Below, piece by piece: positions 55,832-64,000 of a stretch of DNA of 64,000 bases. The DNA comes from Phaeobacter sp. CECT 5382. Its GTDB lineage: Bacteria > Pseudomonadota > Alphaproteobacteria > Rhodobacterales > Rhodobacteraceae. Each line of letters opens with the position of its first letter. The first letter of the stretch is position 1. The stretch is taken from NCBI RefSeq assembly GCF_001457775.1, contig NZ_CYSG01000014.1, positions 26,467-90,466 of the forward strand. The letters are read 5' to 3'. Below the pieces are notes generated by a model, which was not told where the DNA came from, ran no database searches, and saw only the letters and a list, made by a program, of their open reading frames with translations. Both the position numbers and the translations under genes were made by a program.

Positions 55832-56992
55832 TCAGCCCGCATCAGGGAAACTGCCCTCCTGGACAAGGCGTTCGTGCAACTGCAGCGCAAAGCGATCCGT
55901 CATTCCCGCAATATAATCCGAGGTGATGCGCGCCAGCGTGACCTGATCATCGGCGGCGCGGATTTCATCGTGCCAGCGTTCTGGCATCTGCAGGGGATTG
56001 GCCAGAAAATAGGGAAACAGATCTTCGACCACGGCTGCCATGCGAGTGCGCACCACCATAACGGACGGCGCGCGATACATCCGGCGAAACAAAAAGGCGC
56101 GAATTTCTTTCAGATCGCACCACAGATCCGGTGAAAAACAAATAACCGGGCGGCCCAGCGCACGCACCTCTTCGACGCTTTGCACGCCACTGTCAGCAAG
56201 GTTTGCACGCGACGTATCAATCACATCGCTGACCATGACACCAAAAACCCGACGCAAAGCTTCGTGGCGGCGACGCAGCGGATCAAGACCGGGGTATTTG
56301 CGATCCACCTCACCGTAGGCCGCACCGATGATGGGCAGGTGGGTGATTTCCGCATCCGTGAACAGCCCGGCGCGCAACCCGTCGTGCAGATCGTGGTTGT
56401 TATAGGCGATATCATCCGACAATGCTGCCACCTGCGCCTCGGCGCTGGCATGCGTGTGCAGTTCGAGATCCATCGTGGCATTGCATTCAGCCAGCGCCCA
56501 GGGCAGCTCTCCAATCACTGGACCATTATGTTTGGCAATCGCTTCAAGGGTTTCCCAAGTCAGATTCAACCCATCAAATTCTGCATAGTGACGTTCAAGG
56601 CAGGTGACGATGCGAATGGCCTGAGCATTGTGATCAAAGCCGCCATATGGCTGCATCAAGGCGTGCAGCGCATCTTCACCGGTATGGCCAAAGGGCGTAT
56701 GTCCCAAATCATGCGCCAGCGCGACCGCCTCTGTCAGTTCCTGATTGAGCCCAAGTGCTGCCGCAATGGTACGCCCGACCTGCCCCACCTCGATCGAATG
56801 GGTCAGACGCGTGCGAAAATTGTCGCCTTCGTGTTCGACAAAAACCTGTGTCTTGTGCTTCAGTCGCCGAAAGGCGCTGGCATGGATGATACGATCTCGG
56901 TCGCGCTGATACGGAGAGCGAAAGCTGCTTTCTTCCTCGGCAATCAGCCTGCCCCGGCTCTGATCCGGCTTGGTGGCATAAGAGGCATACAT
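55832..56992 (-). CDS. dgt: dGTP triphosphohydrolase-like protein
   Basis: A 386-residue HD-domain enzyme of the dGTPase family that removes triphosphate from dNTPs. The metal-binding HD set is clear: RTRLTHSIEVGQVGRTIA near 60-77, ALAHDLGHTPFGHTGEDAL near 91-109 and SDDIAYNNHDLHDG near 188-201. It is divergent from the erpA-like gene by 92 bases, a layout common in alphaproteobacteria. Which dNTP it prefers is unknown. Confidence 0.9.
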   Translation of the reverse strand: MYASYATKPDQSRGRLIAEEESSFRSPYQRDRDRIIHASAFRRLKHKTQVFVEHEGDNFRTRLTHSIEVGQVGRTIAAALGLNQELTEAVALAHDLGHTPFGHTGEDALHALMQPYGGFDHNAQAIRIVTCLERHYAEFDGLNLTWETLEAIAKHNGPVIGELPWALAECNATMDLELHTHASAEAQVAALSDDIAYNNHDLHDGLRAGLFTDAEITHLPIIGAAYGEVDRKYPGLDPLRRRHEALRRVFGVMVSDVIDTSRANLADSGVQSVEEVRALGRPVICFSPDLWCDLKEIRAFLFRRMYRAPSVMVVRTRMAAVVEDLFPYFLANPLQMPERWHDEIRAADDQVTLARITSDYIAGMTDRFALQLHERLVQEGSFPDAG

Positions 56993-57084
56993 GACTAATC
57001 TTTCTCTTGCGCTAAATCTTGTCGCTTGCCCCGCACCTTTCTATATAATGCAAAGCGCTGCAATACAGCATTGGGAGAGACCAG

Positions 57085-57408
57085 ATGCACCTGCCACCAA
57101 AAGTGACCGATAGAGCCTTTGCAAGACTGAACGAAATTGGCGCGGCCACCCAGGGCCAGGCGCTGCGCATTGCCGTCGAAGGCGGCGGTTGTTCCGGGTT
57201 CCAATACGAAATTGCACTCGACAACCCGAAAGAGGACGATCTGGTTCTGGAAAGCCAGGGCGAAAAGGTCGTGGTCGACAGTATCTCGCTTCCGTTTCTG
57301 GAAAATGCGGTGATCGATTTCACCGATGAGCTCATTGGCGCGCGATTCACCATTGAGAACCCTAATGCCTCTTCCAGCTGTGGCTGCGGCACCTCTTTCT
57401 CGATGTAG
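57085..57408 (+). CDS. erpA: HesB/IscA family iron-sulfur carrier (ErpA-like)
   Basis: A 107-residue A-type carrier that passes Fe-S clusters to apo-proteins. The three conserved cysteines are present: GGGCSGFQYEIAL near 33-45 and the terminal SSCGCGTSFSM. GGGAGAGACCAG precedes ATG 57085. ErpA and IscA are hard to separate by sequence alone; ErpA is chosen for its length and C-terminus. Confidence 0.85.
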   Translation: MHLPPKVTDRAFARLNEIGAATQGQALRIAVEGGGCSGFQYEIALDNPKEDDLVLESQGEKVVVDSISLPFLENAVIDFTDELIGARFTIENPNASSSCGCGTSFSM

Positions 57409-57624
57409 CACCCGGGGGATTTGCACCTGAGGAACTTGCCACCGCCAACCTCCCCTGCCAATTTGCTCCTTCCTGGGCAAAGGACTGCGGCTGTGACACA
57501 ACAGGCAGGCGTCAACCTGTTTCCGTCAAGCATTTTCCAAAACCGGACCAGACCGCTGTGTTGCAACGGGCCCGGCAGCCGTCCTGGCTTCTGTCCCGAC
57601 GACTGAGCCTACTGCAGATCCGAC

Positions 57625-58523
57625 CTACTCGCGTAGCAGATACAGCCCAGAACCAACCACCAGCCCAGGTGCCCAGGCTGACCGTTTCGCCGAAAACAAT
57701 ACCCCCAATCAACACTATCCAGACAAATTGCAGGTTCATCAAAGGCATCACCACATAGGTCGGCAACAGACGCAAAGACGCGACGACCAGCCAGCGCGCA
57801 CCAAACAGTGAACCTGCATAGGTCAACGCCCAGACCACATCTTCTCTTCGATCGGCATCGGCCGCCAGACAGCAGGCAGCATAAGCAGATAAAGTGCAAG
57901 ATTGGGAAAAACACCTGCGGCAGAACAGAAATGTCAAAACGGCTGATATAGCGCGCAATAACCATCGAAATGGTCCCCGCCCCCGCGCCTAGTAAAGCAA
58001 TAGCATGACCGACGGAATGACCAGCGCCCACTGCGCCCTCCTCCGTCAGGAACAGAAACACAATCCCGAGAAACACCATCAGCAAAGCAATCCAACTGGC
58101 CCTGCAAATGTGCTCTTTCAGGATCAGGCCCGACAAAACCCTGGCCATCAGGGGCATCACGCCTATGAACAGGAAAACCTGCGCAAAAGGCAGCAAACGA
58201 AACGCGTAGAAAAAGCAAATCGCTGCCACTACGGTCGCCAAAGAACGCAAGGCCATAGCGCCCGGGCAGCGCGTGTGCCATGGCTTCGCCCAGACCGTCT
58301 TCGCGGTATTGCCAGCATTTATGTTGTCTCTAACCGAGCGTAGTCGTAGAGCAGCGCTACTCACCAAGCATAGTATCGCAACCACACCTCCGGAAATCAC
58401 ATAGAGCTGCGCGGCCTCATATCCACCAGCCAGCAACTTGGTATTCCCATCCGCTAAAGAGGTCATCCCAGTACAACCGGCGACCAGAACAACACCCAGA
58501 ACCGGTTTTGACAAATCCGACAT
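57625..58523 (-). pseudogene. EamA/DMT permease with three frameshifts
   Basis: The gene starts at ATG 58523 (MSDLSKPVLGVVLVAG) and would end at the TAG at 57625-57627. It reads as an EamA permease of about 300 residues, but only when three frame changes are allowed: near 57907-57911 (an A5 run on the plus strand), near 57845, and near 57665. Each piece is free of stops and stays hydrophobic across the joins, for example FGETVSLGTWAG then LVVGSGLYLLRE at the end. The helices of a normal DMT carrier are all present, so decay is recent or the sequence has indel errors. It follows the unknown gene by 2 bases. Confidence 0.8.
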
Positions 58524-58525
58524 GA

Positions 58526-59692
58526 TCACGCTCTGCCCACAGTATCAGCCCTGGCAAACCCGTCGAAAAAGGCATCGAAATCGGGACAATCCACCTCTGC
58601 CTGACGTAGCACATAGCCTTCGTCCTCGACCAGCTCCGCCATTATCCGAGGCCGTAAAACCTGCCAATCCAGACAGCTTTCTCCGGCTTCGAATACCGCC
58701 TGCGACACGTTCTGTAGAATGCCGCGCCGGACGCCTGAACCGCAGCCTGCCCTCGGGAATGGGTTGCAAAAACGCAGTCCCACTGCAGCATGCCTGGTGC
58801 CAGTTACCGGTGAAATACATGTGGTAGTCATCCTGGTCAGCAAAACCGTCTGGGCTTCGCTCCTCATCCACCAGAAGATCAAAGCTCAGCGTATGGTTCT
58901 TCAACCAAGCCTCCCATCCGCGGGGCGGAAGCTGCCCGGCGTAGCGTTGCGCGATACAGACTTCGGCTAAAAAGATCGGCATCCTGATCAAGAAACGCCA
59001 GAACACCAACAGTGTTCAAGCTGAGCAACGCCTCCGACGAGACGCCAGGATCGCGGCTCCCATATTCAGAGAGATAGAACAGAATAGGTGTCAGCTCGTA
59101 GGCGGTTTTCTTGTTCGGGATCGTGAATGTTCCCGCATCATTGATGAAGTCGTGTAGCCGTTCACTTAGGCCCGAAAAGCCCTGCCGTCTGGTGCCGCAA
59201 CACCACGGCGTGCCAAAAGGCGCCGCGCTTCGGCTCTTTGCAGATCCGATAGCTCATGATCCGGCACCCCCTTTCCGCGTGGCCATAGGCCGCTCCAGAG
59301 GCCAGCCCAAGATCTTCGAGGTCCATGCAGATCGATAGAATGAAGCGATAATATTGCCTGAAAAAACAAAGCTGACGGCCTGCGTCTTCATAGAAAGCGG
59401 TCAGCGGTGCCCACGCCCCTTCCTCCGACCCGAGAGTATGACCTAAACCTGTGCATTCCAGAATATTGAGACGCTCGGCATTTCCTTTCAACCAGAAGAC
59501 CTCTTGCGCAGCGCGGCGCGCAGCGGCGAAGCTGGCAACCAAGCGGGTGCATTTCTCGTCCTGCAACTGCCCCAAGCGGTGTGCGGGAAAGCTCAGAACC
59601 TGTCCGAACCCCTGATCTACTGTTTCATTCGCGACCTGCCGGTCAACCTGCTCTGCTATCCGTCCTTTAAACTGCCCCGCTATCTGGTCCAT
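58526..59692 (-). pseudogene. Unrecognised Rhodobacterales-type gene with about four frameshifts
   Basis: ATG 59692 opens a product beginning MDQIAGQFKGRIAEQVDRQVANE. Joining frames across breaks near 59267-59271 (C5 run), 59180, 58969-58973 (A5 run) and about 58725-58745 gives a continuous sequence with FFRQYYRFILSICMDLEDLGL, ELSDLQRAEARRLLARRG, PNKKTAYELTPILFYLSEYG and LAEVCIAQRYAGQLPPRGWEAWL. It would be about 385 residues with no membrane helix. I do not recognise the family; vaguely similar roseobacter proteins may exist. It lies between a small peptide gene and the EamA pseudogene, suggesting one operon. Confidence 0.7.
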
Positions 59693-59840
59693 TTCTGCGC
59701 CCCCCCTTGTTGGCATCGTCAGGCGGCCCCGAACCCTCACGAGGCCGCTCAATCCTGCTTCTCACTCGTCCGAGCTTTCAACTACCAGAGGAAAACAATC
59801 CGCTGGCGTCGCCTGATTTGGTCGCTTTCATTCGCGAGGT

Positions 59841-60041
59841 CTACCCTGAGCTGAACAGGTGCGTGCCTTCGCCTAAACCGGATCTGCCCTCGCAGGCCGG
59901 GATTGGGCCGGAAGAAAACGACTGCGTGCCGCCGCCTTCAAACAGATTGGTGCAAGTAGAGATGTCGGTAGACTGAGGTTCTGCCATCGACTTCACAGCA
60001 GCGGGGAAAACGAGGTTCCGGGTTTTCAACAAAGCAGTCAT
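59841..60041 (-). CDS. 66-residue cysteine-containing peptide
   Basis: ATG 60041 has a strong GGAGGATACC ribosome-binding site and opens a 66-codon frame: MTALLKTRNLVFPAAVKSMAEPQ, then STDISTCTNLFEGGGTQSF and a Gly/Ser/Pro-rich tail with a second Cys (IPACEG). There is no signal peptide or membrane helix. It is the first gene of the unit with the unknown gene and the EamA permease. A ribosomally made, modified and exported peptide is possible from this layout, but nothing in the sequence proves it. Confidence 0.5.
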   Translation of the reverse strand: MTALLKTRNLVFPAAVKSMAEPQSTDISTCTNLFEGGGTQSFSSGPIPACEGRSGLGEGTHLFSSG

Positions 60042-60405
60042 GGTATCCTCCGTTGGTTTGATCGATCAGATCAAAACGCTGGCACGGCAGGTTGTATCTG
60101 CAAATGCTTTTCACTCAATTTATGGCGGTAGAACTAACTTGCCCACCTCAACTTTACCTTCGATTCAACTGCGAAATTTCAGACAATTAAATCGATACAC
60201 AGGGGCCTTGGCGCGTTACCCACAGGTCGGCAAACGCAAAGCAGAAACTCAGCATGTGCAAACAACACGCCTCTTTTGCAAAGCCCCTGTCGCAAACAAA
60301 AAGTAGCCCTCTGCGGTTCGGCCCGGCTTCGACCACTTGCTCCGCCCCCACTATTCAGCGATAGATCGGAAGCAGCTTTCCGGTCGCTGCAGCAGGAGAC
60401 GCATC
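60042..60405. other. 364-base divergent region upstream of the peptide gene and xth
   Basis: No gene seen. It is AT-richer than its surroundings, especially at 60100-60200 (ACAATTAAATCGATACAC and similar), and should hold promoters for the minus-strand unit and xth. No clear regulator site was found. Confidence 0.5.
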
Positions 60406-61212
60406 ATGAAAATCGCCAGTTTCAACATCAATGGAATCAAAGCCCGCGCCAATGCGCTGCCGCAATGGCTCGATGAGGCGCAGCCAGATGTGGTGGTGCT
60501 GCAGGAAATTAAGTCGGTGGACGAAGCCTTTCCGCGCGCCCTCTTTGAGGACCGCGGCTATAACGTGGAAACTCATGGTCAGAAAAGTTTCAATGGTGTG
60601 GCGATCCTGTCCAAGCTGCCACTGGAGGATGTCCAGCGCGGCCTGCCCGGCGATGAAGAAGACATCCAGGCGCGCTGGATCGAAGCAACCGTGGTCGGCA
60701 AACAGGCCCTGCGCATTTGCGGTCTGTACCTGCCCAACGGCAACCCGGTCGAACTGACTGCAGATGGCGCCCCAGTTGCGGGGGGCAAATACGCCTATAA
60801 ATTGGCTTGGATGGAGCGCCTGAAGGCCCGCGCCGAGGCCCTGTTGCAGGATGAAATTCCTGCGCTCATGGCTGGTGACTACAACATTATCCCGCAGGCC
60901 GAAGACGCCAAACGCCCGGAAGCCTGGCACGAGGACGCCCTGCATCGCCCGGAAAGCCGCGCCGCCTATCGGCGCATCGTCAACCTCGGCTTTACCGATG
61001 CCTATCGGGCCCGCCATCAGGGGCCAGGTCACTATTCATTCTGGGACTATCAAGCCGGGGCCTGGAACCGCGATGACGGCATTCGCATCGATCACTTCCT
61101 GCTGTCACCGCAAGCGGCAGATCTGCTGCAGGACTGTCAGATCGACAAAGAGATCCGGGGCCGCGAGAAACCTTCGGATCACGTGCCGATCTGGGTTGAG
61201 CTGGATATCTGA
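60406..61212 (+). CDS. xth: Exodeoxyribonuclease III
   Basis: A 268-residue AP endonuclease/3'-exonuclease of base-excision repair. EEP motifs are intact: SFNINGIKAR near 5-14, LQEIK near 32-36 (catalytic Glu), CGLYLPNGNP near 105-114, AGDYNI near 163-168 and the terminal DHVPIWVELDI-type tail with the active His. AGGAGAC precedes ATG 60406. Two copies of a 23-base sequence follow over the stop codon. Confidence 0.93.
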   Translation: MKIASFNINGIKARANALPQWLDEAQPDVVVLQEIKSVDEAFPRALFEDRGYNVETHGQKSFNGVAILSKLPLEDVQRGLPGDEEDIQARWIEATVVGKQALRICGLYLPNGNPVELTADGAPVAGGKYAYKLAWMERLKARAEALLQDEIPALMAGDYNIIPQAEDAKRPEAWHEDALHRPESRAAYRRIVNLGFTDAYRARHQGPGHYSFWDYQAGAWNRDDGIRIDHFLLSPQAADLLQDCQIDKEIRGREKPSDHVPIWVELDI

Positions 61213-61233
61213 TCTGGGTTGAGCTGGATAACT
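61188..61233. repeat. 23-base tandem duplication at the xth 3' end
   Basis: GATCTGGGTTGAGCTGGATA begins at 61188 and again at 61211, period 23, with a partial third copy (GGCTGGATAGCT) after 61233. The stop TGA (61210-61212) spans the junction, so the second copy is outside the gene. Confidence 0.85.
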
Positions 61234-61344
61234 GGCTGGATAGCTGACGGCGACACCGCCGATCTTACCCAATAGCCGCACTAGGTCATGTCGGCCAGGG
61301 TTTACGCGGACAGGCAGGCGGCAGCCTCGTTTGTATTGTATCCG

Positions 61345-62523
61345 TTACTCGCCGGACTTGGTGACATCATGGCGATAAATCCAGTCAAACTGCCCCACCA
61401 TGCGTTGCGGAGCCACCTGCCCCCCCAGTTTCAAGATCTGGTGGGCGGGCCAGCTGAGCGGGGCGCGCAGGTGGTATTTCCAGGCATTGCGACTGGCTGC
61501 CCGAACCACCTTTACCACCCGGTCGCGACGCCGCAGTTGATAGGCTGCAAGTGCTTCGGGGATCCCGCCGGAGCTATCTTCCAGCGCATCAGCCAGAACC
61601 CAGGCGTCTTCGAGAGCCAGGTTGCCACCCTGTGCCATAAACGGCAGTGTCGGATGCGCCGCATCTCCGAGCAGGGCCACAGCGCCCATATGCCAATGGC
61701 TTGCAACCGGATGACGGAACAGGCCCCAAAGAGCAACCTCGTCTACCTGCGACAAAAGCCCATGCGCCTGCCCGCCGAATTTTGAAAAGGCCCGGCGCAG
61801 ATTGGCCGGATCATCCTTGATGTGCCAGCCTTCTTCTGCCCAGGCGCGTCGTTCTTGCACCGCAACCAGATTGACCAAAGATCCATCACGCAGCGGATAG
61901 GCAACCAGGTGCTGGCCCGGTCCCATGAAAACCTGCGCTTCTGCGGGTAGCTTGGCGTGATTTGGAACAATTGCGCGCCAGGCCACCTGACCAGTGAAAA
62001 ATGGCTGACCAACCTGATTTAACGCCTTGCGGGCCTTGGAGTGCAGACCATCCGCCCCAATCACCAGATCCCCGCCACATTGCGCACCATTGGCCAGATA
62101 GACCACCGGTTTCGGGTTCCATTCCACCCGCTGGACTTTCTGCAACAGACGCACCTGAACGCCGGCGTCGCGGGCCGCATTCGCCAGTATCCGGATCAGA
62201 TCGGCCCGATGCACAAAATAGTAGCGCAAATCGGCAGCATACTGGTCAAGGTCCAGACGCAGCACTTCCCGTCCCTGGCCATGGCTGCGCAACACAACCG
62301 CCTTGGCCCGTTGCGAACACCAGGCCAGCTCATCGTGCAGATCCAGGGCCCGGAGCACCGATAATCCATTCGGAGTGATCTGCAGACCAGCACCAACTTC
62401 CGAAACGGCTTCCGCCTGTTCCAGCACTGTCACTTGTGCGCCTCGACGGCGCAGAGCAAGCGCCGCAGCCAAGCCACCTATGCCAGCACCGATAATGGTT
62501 ATGTTGAGATCGGTCAGGGTCAT
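61345..62523 (-). CDS. FAD-dependent aromatic monooxygenase (salicylate hydroxylase-like)
   Basis: A 392-residue flavoprotein with GAGIGGLAAALALRRRGAQV near 11-30 (FAD GxGxxG), VIGADGLHSKAR near 152-163 (DG motif) and GDAAHPTLPFMAQGGNLALEDAWVLADAL near 282-310 (second FAD site). It resembles group A single-component hydroxylases of the salicylate/3-hydroxybenzoate type, but the substrate is not readable. ATG 62523 is chosen; in-frame ATGs at 62556 and 62577 could extend the N-terminus. The gene lies 94 bases after dksA on the same strand. Confidence 0.85.
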   Translation of the reverse strand: MTLTDLNITIIGAGIGGLAAALALRRRGAQVTVLEQAEAVSEVGAGLQITPNGLSVLRALDLHDELAWCSQRAKAVVLRSHGQGREVLRLDLDQYAADLRYYFVHRADLIRILANAARDAGVQVRLLQKVQRVEWNPKPVVYLANGAQCGGDLVIGADGLHSKARKALNQVGQPFFTGQVAWRAIVPNHAKLPAEAQVFMGPGQHLVAYPLRDGSLVNLVAVQERRAWAEEGWHIKDDPANLRRAFSKFGGQAHGLLSQVDEVALWGLFRHPVASHWHMGAVALLGDAAHPTLPFMAQGGNLALEDAWVLADALEDSSGGIPEALAAYQLRRRDRVVKVVRAASRNAWKYHLRAPLSWPAHQILKLGGQVAPQRMVGQFDWIYRHDVTKSGE

Positions 62524-62617
62524 CAGGGCTCGCGAGTTTTTCTCGTTCACTTCCATAAACGAAAAACGTCGGAGCAACAGGCCCCGACGTCATGGTTTTT
62601 TATCTGTCGCTCAGAAA

Positions 62618-63040
62618 TCAATCGTCGCGATGCACTTTTTCACGCCGTTCATGACGTTCCTGCGCTTCCAGGCTCATGATTGCGATTGGCCGCGCATCCA
62701 GACGTTTGAGAGAAATAGGCTCCCCAGTCACTTCACAGTAACCGTACTCGCCTTCATCAATCCTGCGAATAGCCGAGTCAATCTTCGACACCAGCTTACG
62801 CTGACGATCCCGTGTCCGCAGCTCAAGAGCACGATCGGTCTCTTCGCTGGCCCGGTCTGCGACATCTGGAATGTTGCGGGTGTTGTCTTGTAGCCCTTCA
62901 ATGGTATCGCGGCTTTCAGCGAGCAGATCCTGCTTCCAATTCAGAAGTTTGCGTCGGAAATACTCAAGCTGCCGATCATTCATGAAAGGCTCATCTTCGG
63001 CCGGACGATAATCTTCCGGCAGAAACATTTCTTGTTTCAT
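62618..63040 (-). CDS. dksA: RNA polymerase-binding transcription factor DksA
   Basis: A 140-residue DksA: coiled-coil region (about 25-95) with the acidic tip DNTRNIPDVADRASEETDRALELR and a C-terminal globular part. The canonical four-cysteine zinc finger is replaced by a single Cys in YGYCEVTGEPISLKRLDARP, the form known from Rhodobacter-type DksA, which works without the full zinc site. It tunes RNA polymerase with ppGpp at rRNA and stress promoters. A GAAGGAGC site fixes ATG 63040; longer starts at 63064 and 63088 exist. Confidence 0.92.
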   Translation of the reverse strand: MKQEMFLPEDYRPAEDEPFMNDRQLEYFRRKLLNWKQDLLAESRDTIEGLQDNTRNIPDVADRASEETDRALELRTRDRQRKLVSKIDSAIRRIDEGEYGYCEVTGEPISLKRLDARPIAIMSLEAQERHERREKVHRDD

Positions 63041-63308
63041 TTCGGCTCCTTCGGTCTCGCCCATAATGTAGGTCTCTTTAACTGACATTCCCCAAGTAGA
63101 ACGTCCTCCCGCCCACCTTGCCGCTGTTCTGCGCTCCTATCAAGCCTCTTGCACCCATGGTGCCGTTGTTCGGGCATCTGACGCGCGAACTGCGCCCGAT
63201 TTCCGGTCTCGGGGGCGAGGTTGATCCGGATATTGGTCTGACCGACCCCCGTATGGATAGACCGGTTGAGCCGCTTTTGTTCAGGTTTTATGATTAACGA
63301 TGTTGTCA

Positions 63309-64000
63309 TTAGGGAACCGGCGGTGCGCGCAGCCGATGTATGGCCGCAAGGATGCGGTTGAACAGATCGCCGCTGACAGCCACCTCGGCCAGTTGGAAGG
63401 TGATTGCACGGGCGTGACGCACAACCCTCGCACCAATCTTGATCAATCGCGTCTGCAGGCTTGTCAGTGACCAGTCGGCTATCTCATCAGGTAGATCAGT
63501 GCCCTGTAGGAAGGCACCGATATTGTAAGCCAGTGCATGGAGTTGCAGCCGCACCTCGTTCTGCGCCATGCCTTTGCAGGACAAACGGGTCCAGTTGATC
63601 GCCTGCTTGCCTTCCTTGATGTATTGCTCGGCGGTGCCGCGTTGGTTGTAGAAGCGGATGATCCAGTCGGGTTCCATCGGCATGTTGGTGACCACGAAGC
63701 CCACGCGCGGGAACAACTCGCTGGGATGCCATTCCACCTTGGCGATGACACGACGAGGTTTGTCCCAAGATGCCGCCTGATATTGGAAGTCGCCGTAGAT
63801 GCGCTTCACGCCTTTTGGCGGACGACCCACAGGGCGCTTGAGCAGATGCGCAATCTTGCCCTGAAGAACGCGATTGGCCCGAAGGCGGATGGCGTAGAAA
63901 TAGTTTTCCAGTTCCAGAGTTTTGTATAGCTCCGGGATGGCGAACGCAGCATCCCCCCGGAAGAACCGCATCAGGTGACGATCCGCATATCGCGCGATGA
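63309..64000 (-). mobile_element. IS1380-family transposase, C-terminal part (cut by window edge)
   Basis: The frame is open from the window end to a stop at 63309 on the minus strand, giving about 230 residues of an IS1380-type DDE transposase (normally about 440-470 residues). Landmarks are RHLMRFFRGDAAFAIPELYKTLE, the GFVVTNMPMEP segment, YNQRGTAEQYIKEGKQAINWTRLSC with the catalytic Glu and YNIGAFLQGTDLP. The other end of the element is outside the window. The right inverted repeat should lie within about 63150-63308 but could not be picked out by eye. Confidence 0.85.

Noticed and set aside
59707..59976. 89-codon plus-strand open frame over the peptide gene
   Set aside because: It overlaps the minus-strand peptide with the strong ribosome-binding site and has none itself.
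63090..63308. Short open frames on both strands beside the IS element
   Set aside because: Both strands read through without stops for 60-90 codons, no known family was recognised and position suggests element end or remnant.

Overview
The window reads as chromosome of a marine Rhodobacteraceae (Roseobacter-group alphaproteobacterium, in the broad neighbourhood of Ruegeria, Phaeobacter or Leisingera). The case rests on the gene families and their order: an alphaproteobacterial rpmF-plsX-fabH-ihfA-MerR cluster, a DUF4167 protein, a Mur-type Fur regulator, a DksA with only one zinc-finger cysteine, a long-form dCTP deaminase and moderately high GC throughout. The assignment is inferred from recall of these families, not from a search. 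No prophage, CRISPR array or defence island was seen, and almost all of the window is core chromosome.

Layout. 1-2575: end of an ABC-F ATPase, a MarC membrane protein, a membrane-anchored retropepsin-like protease and an envelope-spanning PilZ protein. 2576-3541: the largest gene-free stretch, with several small hairpins. 3542-5489 (minus): holC and pepA. 5738-13408 (plus): an outer-membrane biogenesis run lptF-lptG-lptD-surA followed by pdxA and rsmA, mostly with overlapping or abutting genes. 13539-16444 (minus): DUF4167 protein, prmC and prfA. 17455-20677 (minus): two ureohydrolases and an M20 amidohydrolase. 20741-23529 (plus): mazG, a nucleoside hydrolase, a GNAT enzyme and a small lipoprotein. 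23674-26715 (minus): eno, an EamA permease and a Fur/Mur regulator. 27088-34195: RhlE-type helicase, EEP-fold hydrolase, selO, DUF985 cupin, anmK and tyrS. 34359-40380: a 45-residue membrane peptide, FemAB-like protein, SDR, O-acetyltransferase, uup, olsB-like acyltransferase and bamE. 40475-45683: yceD, rpmF, plsX, fabH, ihfA and a MerR protein with a very long acidic tail, followed by tRNA-Pro(GGG). 45978-57408: dcd, Lrp/MFS divergent pair, the nagZ-scpA-scpB operon headed by a SPOR protein and argS, then dgt and an erpA-like gene. 57625-60041: a decayed three-gene unit. 60406-64000: xth, an FAD monooxygenase, dksA and an IS1380 transposase cut by the window edge.

Functional grouping: LptF/LptG/LptD, SurA and BamE serve the outer membrane; AnmK and NagZ belong to peptidoglycan recycling; PlsX, FabH and the OlsB-like enzyme belong to lipid synthesis; RsmA, PrmC, PrfA, RpmF, TyrS, ArgS and tRNA-Pro belong to translation; MazG, Dcd and Dgt control nucleotide pools; ScpA and ScpB belong to chromosome segregation.

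The most unusual material is: (i) the minus-strand unit at 57.6-60.0 kb, where a small cysteine-containing peptide gene with a strong ribosome-binding site precedes an unrecognised gene and an EamA exporter, both broken by several small frameshifts; (ii) a perfect 20-bp-arm palindrome at 29491-29533; (iii) mutually exclusive hairpins between yceD and rpmF; (iv) a perfect 11-bp inverted repeat over the probable eno promoter; (v) a tyrosine-rich low-complexity cytoplasmic segment in the SPOR protein; and (vi) a roughly 400-residue disordered tail on the MerR protein. None is proven to be a new system; (i) and (iii) look most worth following up.
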